The notes: generated from the sequence alone by a model not told the origin. Shown: positions 26,464 to 34,296, numbered from the stretch's first letter. The stretch is DNA of 59,528 nucleotides from Candidatus Kaiserbacteria bacterium RIFCSPHIGHO2_01_FULL_53_31 (GCA_001781095.1 MFKU01000014.1:1-59528); one strand, 5' to 3'. A program made the numbers and translations.

Positions 26464-26724
26464 TTACTCCCCGCTCCCCCTTATATCCTTGATTTGGATC
26501 GGGCTCTCGATGCCGGGGGACCACTTCGCGTCGATGGTTCCGAATTTCTTCTCGTATTCGTCGAGTTGGTGCGTGAGGCTCTGCACGACGCGCTTCATGT
26601 GTGGCGGCGTAAGTGCGTAGGCATTCGCCGTCTCTCCCACGTTCATAAGTAGCACAAAATTCTCCTGTGAATGCCCGGCGACAACGTTCTCGCAGAATTG
26701 TTTAGGTATTTTATTGAAGTCCAT
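26464..26724 (-). CDS. DUF3467 domain protein
   Basis: This encodes 86 residues from MDFNKIPKQFCENVVAGHSQ. The segments NFVLLMNVGETANAYALTP and HMKRVVQSLTHQLDEYEKKFG match DUF3467, a small alpha/beta family of unknown role. ATG 26724 is preferred because the upstream extension overlaps the protease gene and is low complexity. It lies 7 bp after the site-2 protease gene. Confidence 0.8.
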   Translation of the reverse strand: MDFNKIPKQFCENVVAGHSQENFVLLMNVGETANAYALTPPHMKRVVQSLTHQLDEYEKKFGTIDAKWSPGIESPIQIKDIRGSGE

Positions 26725-26731
26725 AGCGGCA

Positions 26732-27373
26732 TTATATGCTTCCACCTGCGACGAGTCCAAAGAGCCAGAGAACGAGATTGAAGAAAGGTCCAGCGAGCAC
26801 CGCCGAGAACACAAACAGGAATATAAGCAGCGAGAACACGCCGGCGCCCCGAATCTGGTTCTCAAAGCGGCTTAAACTCGAGGATACATCCCACGGAAGC
26901 GCAGCGCGCAGCGTCGTAAATCCATCAAGTGGAGGAAAAGGGATGAGGTTGAAGAGGCCGAGGAACAGATTAACGAATGAAATTGTTGCAGCGATCGACA
27001 GTGCTGCGACGTTCAGACCGACAATTGACCCGAAGCGCACGACGAGGCCGAACAGAATCGAAAGAAGGATATTAGTTGCGCTTCCAGCGATAGCGACGAG
27101 TGCTTCACCCCATCGCTGATTCTTTAGGTTATATGGATTATACGGAACCGGCTTCGCCCAGCCGAAGAGCATTGGGGAACCGGTGAAGATAAGCAGCGCC
27201 GGAATGACGATCGAGCCCATAAGATCGATGTGTGGAATTGGATTCAGCGTCAATCTCCCTTGGAGGCGGGCGGTCGGATCGCCGAGAGAGTTCGCCGCAT
27301 AACCGTGCGCTACTTCGTGCGCAATAATCGAAAGAATAAGAACGACAAGGGCAAGAATAGCGTCAGTAGTCAT
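26732..27373 (-). CDS. site-2 protease family membrane metalloprotease (M50)
   Basis: This encodes 213 residues and about five helices. The zinc motif HEVAH (IIAHEVAHGYAANSLGD, residues 18-34) and the third ligand in NLIPFPPLDGFTTLRAAL are present, as in minimal SREBP/rhomboid-like M50 proteases. It would cleave transmembrane substrates within the inner membrane; the substrate is unknown. It is divergent from rpmB. Confidence 0.92.
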   Translation of the reverse strand: MTTDAILALVVLILSIIAHEVAHGYAANSLGDPTARLQGRLTLNPIPHIDLMGSIVIPALLIFTGSPMLFGWAKPVPYNPYNLKNQRWGEALVAIAGSATNILLSILFGLVVRFGSIVGLNVAALSIAATISFVNLFLGLFNLIPFPPLDGFTTLRAALPWDVSSSLSRFENQIRGAGVFSLLIFLFVFSAVLAGPFFNLVLWLFGLVAGGSI

Positions 27374-27414
27374 ATGGTTGCTCGTTTAGCATCTTATGGT
27401 ACCATGCGAGAACT

Positions 27415-27657
27415 ATGGCACGCGTATGCGAAATCACCGGCAAGAGCACGCAGATTGGCGGGCGGTACTCTAACCGCACCCGCGCGACGCAATTCAACCC
27501 GACCGGTAAGGTGCGCCGTAAGGCGAATCTCCAGCGGCGGCGCATCTACGTCGCTGAGCTCGGCAAAACCGTCATCGTGGACGTTTCAGTAAAAGGGCTT
27601 AAAACTATAAAGAAAAATGGCGCCTTCGCAGCGCTCAAGAAGGTTGGGGTGGTTTAA
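27415..27657 (+). CDS. rpmB: 50S ribosomal protein L28
   Basis: This encodes 80 residues (MARVCEITGKSTQIGGRYSN). The L28 core RTRATQFNPTGKVRRKANLQ and a basic C-terminus are present. ATG 27415 lies 42 bp from the divergent protease start. The final 4 bp overlap the convergent ComEC-like gene. Confidence 0.94.
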   Translation: MARVCEITGKSTQIGGRYSNRTRATQFNPTGKVRRKANLQRRRIYVAELGKTVIVDVSVKGLKTIKKNGAFAALKKVGVV

Positions 27658-28163
27658 TTTTCCTTCGTAATCGTTTTTCCGTCTGAAATATAGACGCCTT
27701 TGGGTGTGGATGTTGAGATCGTGAGTGCGGTCGCGCCGTAGGATAGTCTGACGACGGGCGACTTTGTGGTCGTCAGGACATCAATAGATACGGCACCTAG
27801 CGAGAGGCGTTTGCCGTAGGGAGACTTCTCCATGGCGGAGACATGATATCGGCCCATGACGGCTGGTAACCCGCCCACGAGATTTGCACTTCCACTGGTC
27901 AGTATTATTGCGTCGAGCCTGCGTTGCCACATAGGGAGTGCAGTGCCGAGTGCGCGTAAAATGCTCGCATCCGGCCCGGCATTAATAAGCACTGTTTTAC
28001 CATGTGGGGTGCGCACGAGTAGCGCGCTGCCCTTCCCCACGTCAAGCATGATGATCGAAAGGACTGGAGCGGCGAATATGTCTCGATATATAAAAATGTT
28101 CGCCACGATAATTCCGCACAATATGAAAATGAGATGCGGCGTCTTAGCTCGTGTGCGAATCAT
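27654..28163 (-). CDS. ComEC C-terminal metallo-beta-lactamase-like domain, metal site lost
   Basis: This encodes 169 residues. One N-terminal helix is followed by the ComEC beta-lactamase-fold opening (IIMLDVGKGSALLVRTPHGK, VLINAGPDASIL). Where active enzymes have THPHADHIGG-like metal ligands, this protein has TSGSANLVGG, so the histidines and aspartate are gone. It is probably a structural partner or decaying part of ComEC, whose membrane domain is encoded separately at 28.7-30.3 kb, with the sod gene between them. Confidence 0.75.
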   Translation of the reverse strand: MIRTRAKTPHLIFILCGIIVANIFIYRDIFAAPVLSIIMLDVGKGSALLVRTPHGKTVLINAGPDASILRALGTALPMWQRRLDAIILTSGSANLVGGLPAVMGRYHVSAMEKSPYGKRLSLGAVSIDVLTTTKSPVVRLSYGATALTISTSTPKGVYISDGKTITKEN

Positions 28164-28205
28164 GAGTCGAGTATAGCGTCTCGGTTTATGGTATTTTTAT
28201 GCATA

Positions 28206-28796
28206 ATGAACTACACAGCAAAACAATTCAATATCCCGAACTTGGCGGGGATTTCGGAGAAGCAAATTAAAGTGCATTTGGGATTGTATGAGGGGTATGT
28301 GAAGCAGGTGAACTTCATTGGCGAGAAGCTCGCGGCTGCGCGCGCTGGGAAACTCGAGCTCGATCCATACATTGTTTCGGAACTGCGGCGGCGATTTGCA
28401 TTTGAGTTCGATGGCATGCGGATGCACGAGTATTATTTTGAACAGCTGCAGGGTGGAAGTTGTAAGGTGAAAGAAGAAAATGCATTCGCGAATGCAGTAA
28501 AGGAAAAGTACGGTGAGCAGGGACTCGAGGCGCATATTCGTGAAGTCGCAGGGAGTCGCGGGATCGGTTGGGTCGTTGTGTATTACGATCCGTTAAGTCA
28601 GTCGCTTATCACAACTTTCGTCAGTGGTCATGAGGTCGGCCAGCTCGCGGGGCTACCGATAATTCTCGCACTCGATCTCTGGGAGCACGCCTTTATGGTG
28701 GATTATGTCCCTGCAGATAAGAAGAATTATATTGATGCTTTCTTTGCCAACATCAATTGGGGCGTTGTTGAAAAGCGGTTCGACGCTACAAAATAA
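28206..28796 (+). CDS. sodA: iron/manganese superoxide dismutase
   Basis: This encodes 196 residues from MNYTAKQFNIPNLAGISEKQ. The N-terminal helical hairpin holds HLGLYEGYVKQVN; the second His is in FDGMRMHEYYFEQLQGG; the C-terminal metal motif is ALDLWEHAFMVDYVP (Asp and His ligands). It removes superoxide in the cytoplasm; metal choice cannot be decided by eye. The 3' end overlaps the convergent comEC gene by 70 bp, an unusually long overlap. Confidence 0.93.
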   Translation: MNYTAKQFNIPNLAGISEKQIKVHLGLYEGYVKQVNFIGEKLAAARAGKLELDPYIVSELRRRFAFEFDGMRMHEYYFEQLQGGSCKVKEENAFANAVKEKYGEQGLEAHIREVAGSRGIGWVVVYYDPLSQSLITTFVSGHEVGQLAGLPIILALDLWEHAFMVDYVPADKKNYIDAFFANINWGVVEKRFDATK

Positions 28797-30334
28797 ATTA
28801 GAATCGCATACGCGACGAGGACGAGCCAGAACGGGAATAATGGGAGAGTAAACGCCGCGAACGGTAATGCGGCGCTGCCTCGCGCGATGAAGATTAAATA
28901 CCAGTTGGCGAGATATGCCGGGAACGCGAGCACGATGCCGAGAAGTGGTGCGAGAGAACCGAATAGTATGCCGGCGAAGCCAGCGAGGGCTGAGAGCGCC
29001 ATCGCCACGGGCACTATCGGCATCGTGAGCAGGTTTGCGGGAATTGCGACCAGCGAGAGGTTGCCGGTGTCATAGAGGAGGATCGGAAGGACGGCGATCT
29101 GTGCGGCGAGGGTTGTGGCAATTGCTTGCAGCCAAAATCCGCTTGAGGAAGAAGATTTTTCAGAGCGTTTCGCCTCGCCTGGTGGCGAGGCTGCACTTGG
29201 CATCACTCTGAAAAATCTTCTTCTTCGCGCTCCTTCAGTCAGAATTATTTCAATAACGGGTTCCAACCAAATGAGTCCAGCAGTTGCCGCCACCGAAAGG
29301 CCAAAGCCGGGATCGAAGACGAGGTAGAGAGGGTTCCACACGAGCATGAGAAACACGACAAAGAGAAGCGCGCGGCTGGCGGCGTAGGTGCGGCCGGTCG
29401 CGCGTGCGTAGAGCGCGATGAGTGCCATCAGCGCCGCTCGTATTGCGGTCGCTGATGTGCCGGCGACACCGACGAAGAAGATCAGGGCGAGCGCGCCCGC
29501 AACAGCACTTCGCCTACGCGAGACATTGAAATACGCGAGCGCTGCCATGACCCACTCGGCAACGACCATCACGTTGTAGCCGGAGAGAACGATGATCTGC
29601 ACGAGACCGGAGCGGACGAACGCATCTTTCAGGCCAGTGCCGAGACCGGACTTCCCTCCTATCACGATGCCTCCGGCGAGCGAGGCATAGGGCTCGGGCA
29701 GTGTCGCCGAGAGTCCACCAAGAAATGCATGCTTCACGCGCGCGAGCCCCGTTAAAATTCTGATTTCTAACGAGGCAAGCGCAGCAGGACTTTCTAGGAC
29801 TCGTATTGTTGCGAAGTTGAAGATAAAGCGTACGCCGTCTCGTTGTAGATATTTATCATACTGAAATGTTCTCCCGCCTTCGCTCGCAAATGGTTCGGGC
29901 TTAAACAATGTGCCAGTCACGCTCACACGATCGCCAACGGTGACTATTGGATACAGCTTCGCGACTGCGAGCACGATCGTCGACACGTCTTCGTCAGCTG
30001 GTGAATTCACCCGAATTTGTACTCGCTGCGTGGCATCGCGTACGTCAGGATCTGCGACGACAATTCCCTCGTATGAAACGCGATGCCTCAACTGGCTCGC
30101 AAATGTTTGTGGCAGCGGCGTGTCGGCGAGCACCGCGCGTAGCATGCCGAACGCAAGCAGAAAGCAAAACACCGCGCCGAGCGAGTACACTTGGCGCGGT
30201 TTAAGAAATGCAGCCGCTCCAAACAGCATCGCAAGTAACACTGCAAACACCATCGGTTCCCACTTGAAAATAAAAATTGAGCGGAGAAATACCCCGCTCG
30301 CAAATCCCGAAACGGCAGCAATGAAGGAAATCAT
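28727..30334 (-). CDS. comEC: ComEC/Rec2-family DNA uptake channel protein
   Basis: This encodes 535 residues. An N-terminal membrane pair precedes an OB-like domain (YEGIVVADPDVRDATQRVQI), then the competence domain with multiple helices and the signature LVQIIVLSGYNVMVVAEWVM and GTSATAIRAALMALIALYA. It would carry single-stranded DNA across the inner membrane; natural uptake fits the pilus genes here. The beta-lactamase domain is missing and is encoded as a degenerate separate gene. Residues 371-393 (VMPSAASPPGEAKRSEK...) come from an inserted palindromic repeat. Confidence 0.92.
   Translation of the reverse strand: MISFIAAVSGFASGVFLRSIFIFKWEPMVFAVLLAMLFGAAAFLKPRQVYSLGAVFCFLLAFGMLRAVLADTPLPQTFASQLRHRVSYEGIVVADPDVRDATQRVQIRVNSPADEDVSTIVLAVAKLYPIVTVGDRVSVTGTLFKPEPFASEGGRTFQYDKYLQRDGVRFIFNFATIRVLESPAALASLEIRILTGLARVKHAFLGGLSATLPEPYASLAGGIVIGGKSGLGTGLKDAFVRSGLVQIIVLSGYNVMVVAEWVMAALAYFNVSRRRSAVAGALALIFFVGVAGTSATAIRAALMALIALYARATGRTYAASRALLFVVFLMLVWNPLYLVFDPGFGLSVAATAGLIWLEPVIEIILTEGARRRRFFRVMPSAASPPGEAKRSEKSSSSSGFWLQAIATTLAAQIAVLPILLYDTGNLSLVAIPANLLTMPIVPVAMALSALAGFAGILFGSLAPLLGIVLAFPAYLANWYLIFIARGSAALPFAAFTLPLFPFWLVLVAYAILIYFVASNRFSTTPQLMLAKKASI
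29150..29223. repeat. palindromic element copy 1, in frame inside comEC
   Basis: A 17-bp perfect inverted repeat (AAGAAGATTTTTCAGAG at 29150-29166 and its complement at 29207-29223) encloses 40 bp beginning CGTTTCGCCTCGCC and ending TGCACTTGGCATCA. The interior matches copy 2 at 30.8 kb, but the outer arms differ. It is translated in ComEC without breaking the frame. Confidence 0.8.
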
Positions 30335-30355
30335 GCTCTTATTGCAGTGTTGTTA

Positions 30356-30775
30356 TTAAGATCCCCTATCCATCGCTTCGTTGGCGAGGGCGTCGGCGTC
30401 GCTGTTTTCTTCGCGCGGAACGTGCGTGAAGGTCACGGAGCCAAATGCCGACGCCCCCTGCGCGAGGCGCGCGTACTGTTCTTTCAGGACGGGATGCTTC
30501 ACTTTATATTCTTTTTTCATCTGCTTCACGACGAGCTCGCTGTCCATCTTTACCATGACGGGAGTGTCTTTACACTTCCCCGCTCCGACGAGTTTCGCAA
30601 GCGTTTCAAACGCGAGAATCACCGCTTCGTATTCTGCGAAGTTGTTGGTACGCGTGCCGAGGAATTGTGAGACGCTGGCGACTGAGTTACCGCGCTCATC
30701 GCGAATCATCGCTCCCGCGCCCGCTGGCCCGGGATTTCCCCGCGATCCCCCGTCAGCATGAATAGTGAAATGCAT
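30356..30775 (-). CDS. rnhA: ribonuclease H family protein (RNase HI type)
   Basis: This encodes 139 residues from MHFTIHADGGSRGNPGPAGA. The catalytic acids are Asp8 (HADGGSRG), Glu48 (TNNFAEYEAV), Asp in VKMDSELVVKQM and the C-terminal Asp in NSDADALANEAM. It degrades RNA in RNA-DNA hybrids. ATG 30775 is chosen because the upstream in-frame extension runs into palindromic repeat 2 and translates to MPSAATPRGG, the repeat's own peptide. Confidence 0.92.
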   Translation of the reverse strand: MHFTIHADGGSRGNPGPAGAGAMIRDERGNSVASVSQFLGTRTNNFAEYEAVILAFETLAKLVGAGKCKDTPVMVKMDSELVVKQMKKEYKVKHPVLKEQYARLAQGASAFGSVTFTHVPREENSDADALANEAMDRGS

Positions 30776-30807
30776 TCCGCCTACTATACACCTGTGCTTG
30801 CCCGGAC

Positions 30808-30883
30808 AGAAATGTTTTTGAGAGCGTTCCGCTCCGCCTCTTGGCGTAGCTGCACTTGGCAATTAACTCTCAAAAACATTTCT
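30808..30883. repeat. palindromic element copy 2, between recJ and rnhA
   Basis: A 17-bp perfect inverted repeat (AGAAATGTTTTTGAGAG at 30808-30824; complement at 30867-30883) encloses 42 bp: CGTTCCGCTCCGCC ... TGCACTTGGCAATTAA. The interior is clearly homologous to copy 1 at 29.2 kb, and the outermost arm bases are specific to this locus. It lies just after the recJ stop and could also act as a terminator. Confidence 0.8.
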
Positions 30884-30897
30884 ACGCTCGCTCGCGG

Positions 30898-32631
30898 TTA
30901 CACGAGTCGAATGTCCAAGAGGCGCAGGCGGACGGGGGTGCCGCGCGAGAAGGTGTCGCGTTCGAGATGCGCGAGGAGACTCACACGGCTACCGGGCGCG
31001 AGATCGGTCGCCGTGCGTGCGGTCTGACCCTTGGTGAAAAATTGCACGGCGTCGATGGTGCGAGCGCCGTCGTCCGCAGCGATTTTTAATTTCAGGTGTT
31101 CCTGCCCTTTCCCGAAGCGTGAAATCTCTCGCAACGAGACATCACGCAGAAGGAACAGCGGTTTAGGATTCTTCATGCCGAAAGGGGCGAGTCGCTCCAC
31201 CTGCGACAAAAATTTTGCATTCACTTCCTCTGGTGTGATGACAGCATCGGCATGCAACGAGAGATCATTTGACTGCGCCTCCCCTCCTTCGCCAAGGCTA
31301 CGGAGGGCGAGGACGAGTCGATCTTCAAGAAAGAAAACGGCTGATTCTTGGACGGTGAATCCGCCCGCTGCAGCGTGTCCGCCGCACTCAACAAAGGTGT
31401 CTTCTGTCGCCCGCATCAGCTCGAGCGCATGCGTGGCTCCCCCACTCCGTACCGAACCTTTGATGCTGTTGTTGCCCTCGCGACCCCAGAGGAATACCGG
31501 CCGCTCATATTCTTCTGCAATCGTATTCGCAACGAGACCGAGGAGTCCCGGTCGCCACGCTGGGTCGCCAAGAGCGATCACGCTGCGCATCTCGCTACGC
31601 TCTTTGAGGCGCGCATGTACCGCGCGCGTGATAGCACCCGCTTCCGCTTTACGAGTCCGATTGACCGATTCTAATTTCTTCGCGAGGGTGTCGGCTTCGC
31701 TCTCGGAGTCGGTCGTGAAGAGGAGGAAGGCATCGCGTGCATCGTCCATCCGGCTCGCGGCGTTCACGCGTGGTGCAATCATGAAGCCGATATCGTCTTC
31801 GGTGATCGTGCACTGCTCGACGCGGATCACGCGACACAGTTTCTGCACGCCAATGCGCGGCGATTTGCGAAGCACAAGGAGTCCATACGTTGCGAGCACG
31901 CGGTTCTCACCAACAAGTGGCACCATATCTGCAATGGTTGCGATCCCTACCATATCGAGGAGCCACTTCTCCCATCCCTCGGGTACCCTCTCGCGAAATG
32001 AGGGTTCCACTGCGAGCGTGGCACACACAAGCTTCCACGCTACCGCGGCACCACAGAGATCGTGAAAAGGGTACATCTCGTCTACGCGTGCGTTTGGATT
32101 AACAACTGCGTATGCCTCCGGCAATCCCTTTTCTGAAATCAAATGGTGATCTGTCACAATCACTTCAATACTGAGTTCTTTTGCACGGGCGAGTGCTGCA
32201 TGATCAGTTATGCCAGAATCAATGGTGACCACGAGTGATATTCCCCTCTTCGCAAGTTGTTCGATGCCAGCGACGTTTACTCCGTACCCTTCCCTATGCC
32301 GGTGTGGAATGTAATTTTCAAAATTGGCACCACTCTTTTTTAAGAAATCGTGCAGCACGACTGCGCCCGGGATACCGTCGCAATCATAATCGCTCCACAC
32401 AGCAATTTTTTCCTTTGCGAGGATGGCATCTGCGAGGCGACGTGCCGCCTTCGGCATGTCAGTCATCTGGAGAGGGTCGTGCAGGTGCAAATCATAAGAG
32501 GGATTCAAAAATCTATCTGCGTCTTCCCTCGTCACAATGCCTCGGCGGGACAGTAGTGCCGCCGTGAAATCATCATATTGAGAAAATTCCGCACGAAGTG
32601 CGTCATCAATAGTGTCATGGAGTGAGAACAT
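30898..32631 (-). CDS. recJ: single-stranded-DNA-specific exonuclease RecJ
   Basis: This encodes 577 residues from MFSLHDTIDDALRAEF; 47 further in-frame upstream residues look untranslated. DHH motifs are visible: VWSDYDCDGIPGAVVL, VTIDSGITD, VIVTDHHLISEKGLPEAY, and the DHHA1 motif ECGGHAAAGGFTV, then a C-terminal OB fold. RecJ degrades 5' single-stranded ends in recombination and repair. The segment SLGEGGEAQ near residue 450 comes from a GC-rich palindrome in the DNA. Confidence 0.95.
   Translation of the reverse strand: MFSLHDTIDDALRAEFSQYDDFTAALLSRRGIVTREDADRFLNPSYDLHLHDPLQMTDMPKAARRLADAILAKEKIAVWSDYDCDGIPGAVVLHDFLKKSGANFENYIPHRHREGYGVNVAGIEQLAKRGISLVVTIDSGITDHAALARAKELSIEVIVTDHHLISEKGLPEAYAVVNPNARVDEMYPFHDLCGAAVAWKLVCATLAVEPSFRERVPEGWEKWLLDMVGIATIADMVPLVGENRVLATYGLLVLRKSPRIGVQKLCRVIRVEQCTITEDDIGFMIAPRVNAASRMDDARDAFLLFTTDSESEADTLAKKLESVNRTRKAEAGAITRAVHARLKERSEMRSVIALGDPAWRPGLLGLVANTIAEEYERPVFLWGREGNNSIKGSVRSGGATHALELMRATEDTFVECGGHAAAGGFTVQESAVFFLEDRLVLALRSLGEGGEAQSNDLSLHADAVITPEEVNAKFLSQVERLAPFGMKNPKPLFLLRDVSLREISRFGKGQEHLKLKIAADDGARTIDAVQFFTKGQTARTATDLAPGSRVSLLAHLERDTFSRGTPVRLRLLDIRLV
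31277..31312. repeat. short GC-rich palindrome inside recJ
   Basis: The core CTCCTTCGCCAAGGCTACGG with GGAG/CTCC arms lies within the RecJ coding sequence and is read in frame as LGEGGEAQ. A similar module (GCCTTCGCTGAAGCTACGGC) occurs at 51181-51204 between genes, so this looks like a mobile or amplified repeat. Confidence 0.5.
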
Positions 32632-32676
32632 GTAGGGCGATTGTATCAGGAAGTGAATGGAGTATCCTAACGGCAT

Positions 32677-33063
32677 ATGAACGACTGTATTTTCTGCAAA
32701 ATTGTGGCGGGTGAGATTCCTGCCGACAAGGTATATGAAGATGAGGACTTTCTTGCCTTCTTGGATATCCACCCCGCGTCATGTGGGCACACACTGATTA
32801 TTCCCAAAAAACACTATCGATGGGTATGGGACCTGCCTGCCGACAGGCAGGCGTCCCCGAACATTGGCGCCTACTTTGAAGTGGCTCAGAAGATCGCTCG
32901 CGCTCTGCAAAAAGCATTTGATCAAGAAGCAATTTGGAGCGGCATCAAGGGAGACGAGGTGCCGCACGCACATGTCTCTATCCTTCCTCATTCGAAGACG
33001 AAAGGAAATAAAAAAGATTTTGCCGGTAACGCAGCAAAAATCCGAGCAAATCTGGCTGCTTGA
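32677..33063 (+). CDS. HIT family hydrolase
   Basis: This encodes 128 residues. The start NDCIFCKIVAGEIPADKVYE and the C-terminal histidine triad region DEVPHAHVSILPHS are clear. The triad reads HAHVS: the first and central (nucleophile) histidines are kept, but the third is Ser. HIT proteins hydrolyse nucleotide phosphoramidates or dinucleotides. DLPADRQAS in the middle is encoded by a palindrome inserted in frame. The stop overlaps the -35 box of the DGR target promoter. Confidence 0.9.
   Translation: MNDCIFCKIVAGEIPADKVYEDEDFLAFLDIHPASCGHTLIIPKKHYRWVWDLPADRQASPNIGAYFEVAQKIARALQKAFDQEAIWSGIKGDEVPHAHVSILPHSKTKGNKKDFAGNAAKIRANLAA
32832..32851. repeat. CCTGCCTG palindrome inside the HIT gene
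   Basis: CCTGCCTG CCGA CAGGCAGG is a perfect 8-bp hairpin with a 4-nt loop, translated in frame as LPADRQA. This palindrome is a common dispersed repeat in Parcubacteria genomes (recalled, not checked). HIT proteins do not need these residues, so it is probably an insertion. Confidence 0.6.
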
Positions 33064-33087
33064 CAATAGACAACATTCGTGTATACT
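33060..33087 (+). promoter_or_regulatory. strong promoter of the DGR target gene
   Basis: TTGACA (33060-33065, exact consensus) and TATACT (33082-33087, 5 of 6) are separated by 16 bp. The -35 box overlaps the HIT stop codon. Transcription would start near 33094, leaving a leader of about 155 nt. Confidence 0.75.
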
Positions 33088-33116
33088 ATACAGATAGTTC
33101 TTTGATATCAACTTGC

Positions 33117-33183
33117 GTTCGCCACAGCAGAAAGTGGCTTTCCGTCAGCTGGCGGATCTAGGCCGTTCTCTGCTGTGGCGAAC
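33117..33183 (+). promoter_or_regulatory. long hairpin in the 5' leader of the DGR target gene
   Basis: GTTCGCCACAGCAGA (33117-33131) pairs perfectly with TCTGCTGTGGCGAAC (33169-33183). The loop contains the palindrome CCGTCAGCTGGCGG, related to one at 44.12 kb. A second small stem (GCTAC/GTAGC) and a Shine-Dalgarno (aggagg) precede the ATG. It may attenuate or stabilise the message. Confidence 0.55.
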
Positions 33184-33250
33184 TCACTAACGAGAAGACC
33201 ACCAATACTGAGGCTACCCGCAAAGGAGTAGCGCTCAATAGGAGGAACCT

Positions 33251-33949
33251 ATGAGCAAAGCAACATTCGGACAGGCGCTTCAGGCGTTGAATCTGATTCA
33301 CGCAAAGGACCCGACTGCAGAACGCCTCACGGCGCTCTACAACTCCGGCATCCTCGCGGATGTGCTCGACGCAGACCTTTCGAAGGTCGAACGCGATGCT
33401 GTCCGTGCTGCGCTCAAGCTCGGAAGCATCTTCACTCGCAACGAGCACGGCCACGTTGTCGTGACCTTCACCGGTCTCGACATTACGGGTGCCGAGGAAA
33501 TCGCTCGGCTCGAAGCAGGCGGGTACCGCGTGGGCAACTACGCGAAGCAGTGCTTCACGAGCACGAACGACGACAGCTACGACAAGTGTCATCGTCTCGT
33601 CGCCGGTCAGCAGTATCGGATCGCCCTCGTCCCCGGAAAGGACATCGAGCGCGATTCCGAGCGGACAACCGCAGCCCTGCAGAAACTCGGCGAGAAGTGC
33701 GGCTATGGCAAGGCGCTCGGCGGACATATCCCGCGAATCCGAGAGATCATCTCGGACAAGCAGATGGAAGAAATGGGGATCTGGTACATCGCAGCCCTCC
33801 ATGACCCCATCAAGAATTCCGGCGGCGACCCGAGTGTGCTCGACGTCTACCGCTACGATGGCGAGCGATGGGTCAGCACCTATTGGGGCTCTCCCGACAG
33901 TCAGTGGGATGGCAGTGGCGCTTTCGCGTTTCCCGTTGCCGCAAGTTAG
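33251..33949 (+). CDS. DGR target (variable) protein with C-type-lectin-like C-terminus
   Basis: This encodes 232 residues after an AGGAGG site and strong promoter. The N-terminal part (TAERLTALYNSGILADVLDA; HVVVTFTGLDITGAEEIARL) is a conserved-looking body without signal peptide. The C-terminal half (IPRIREIISDKQMEEMGIWY, then residues 190-231 covered by the VR) fits the CLec fold of DGR targets. Residues that differ from the TR are Asp192, Ser195, Asp198, Tyr200, Ser214, Asp220, Gly221 and Ser222, so they line a presumed ligand-binding face. The ligand is unknown. Confidence 0.88.
   Translation: MSKATFGQALQALNLIHAKDPTAERLTALYNSGILADVLDADLSKVERDAVRAALKLGSIFTRNEHGHVVVTFTGLDITGAEEIARLEAGGYRVGNYAKQCFTSTNDDSYDKCHRLVAGQQYRIALVPGKDIERDSERTTAALQKLGEKCGYGKALGGHIPRIREIISDKQMEEMGIWYIAALHDPIKNSGGDPSVLDVYRYDGERWVSTYWGSPDSQWDGSGAFAFPVAAS
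33818..33944 (+). repeat. DGR variable repeat (VR)
   Basis: This is the 3' end of the target gene, aligned to the TR with an offset of 479. Mismatches lie at 33827, 33834, 33842, 33848, 33891, 33908, 33912 and 33915; each corresponds to A in the TR (six A to G, one A to T, one A to C). The invariant 3' part, from 33916 (TGGCGCTTTCGCGTTTCCCG onward), should contain the initiation site for mutagenic homing. Confidence 0.92.
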
Positions 33950-34003
33950 CACTTAGGACTTGGAACCTTGGTCTTTTGGACTTAGGAACTTTGTTCTTCG
34001 TAT

Positions 34004-34039
34004 TTGGGCTCCGCTCGCTTCACTGCGCGCGGAGCCCAA
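34004..34039 (+). terminator. hairpin after the DGR target gene
   Basis: TTGGGCTCCGC (34004-34014) pairs with GCGGAGCCCAA (34029-34039), an 11-bp stem with a 14-nt loop about 60 bp after the VR. No U-tract follows. In some DGRs a hairpin or cruciform just downstream of the VR promotes retrohoming, so it may be such an element or a terminator. Confidence 0.5.
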
Positions 34040-34296
34040 TCTGTTTTGATACACTGCAAGTGGCAGTAGGTGCATACGCGGGAGATTACGGTTTCCCGCT
34101 ACCGAACCCAGTATCCATACATCCAGAATATTCGCGATTACGGTTTCGGGTACCGTGGTGTATGCAGACACTTCAAAAATTGAAGATACTTGGTGTGGAG
34201 TGCTCTGGCATTACAGATGCCGAAGACCGCGGGACCCCCGCAGACAGCCCCGAGAGTATTCAAGGGTGCAGTGATATGGACGGCACTCCACACATC

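Noticed and set aside
31031-32065. 344-codon ORF opposite recJ
   Set aside because: Low-complexity Ser/Arg-rich shadow of a well-supported gene. Similar shadows opposite rny (45571-46281), nusA (50339-51082), pgk (36428-37171) and the DGR target (33158-33952) were dropped for the same reason.
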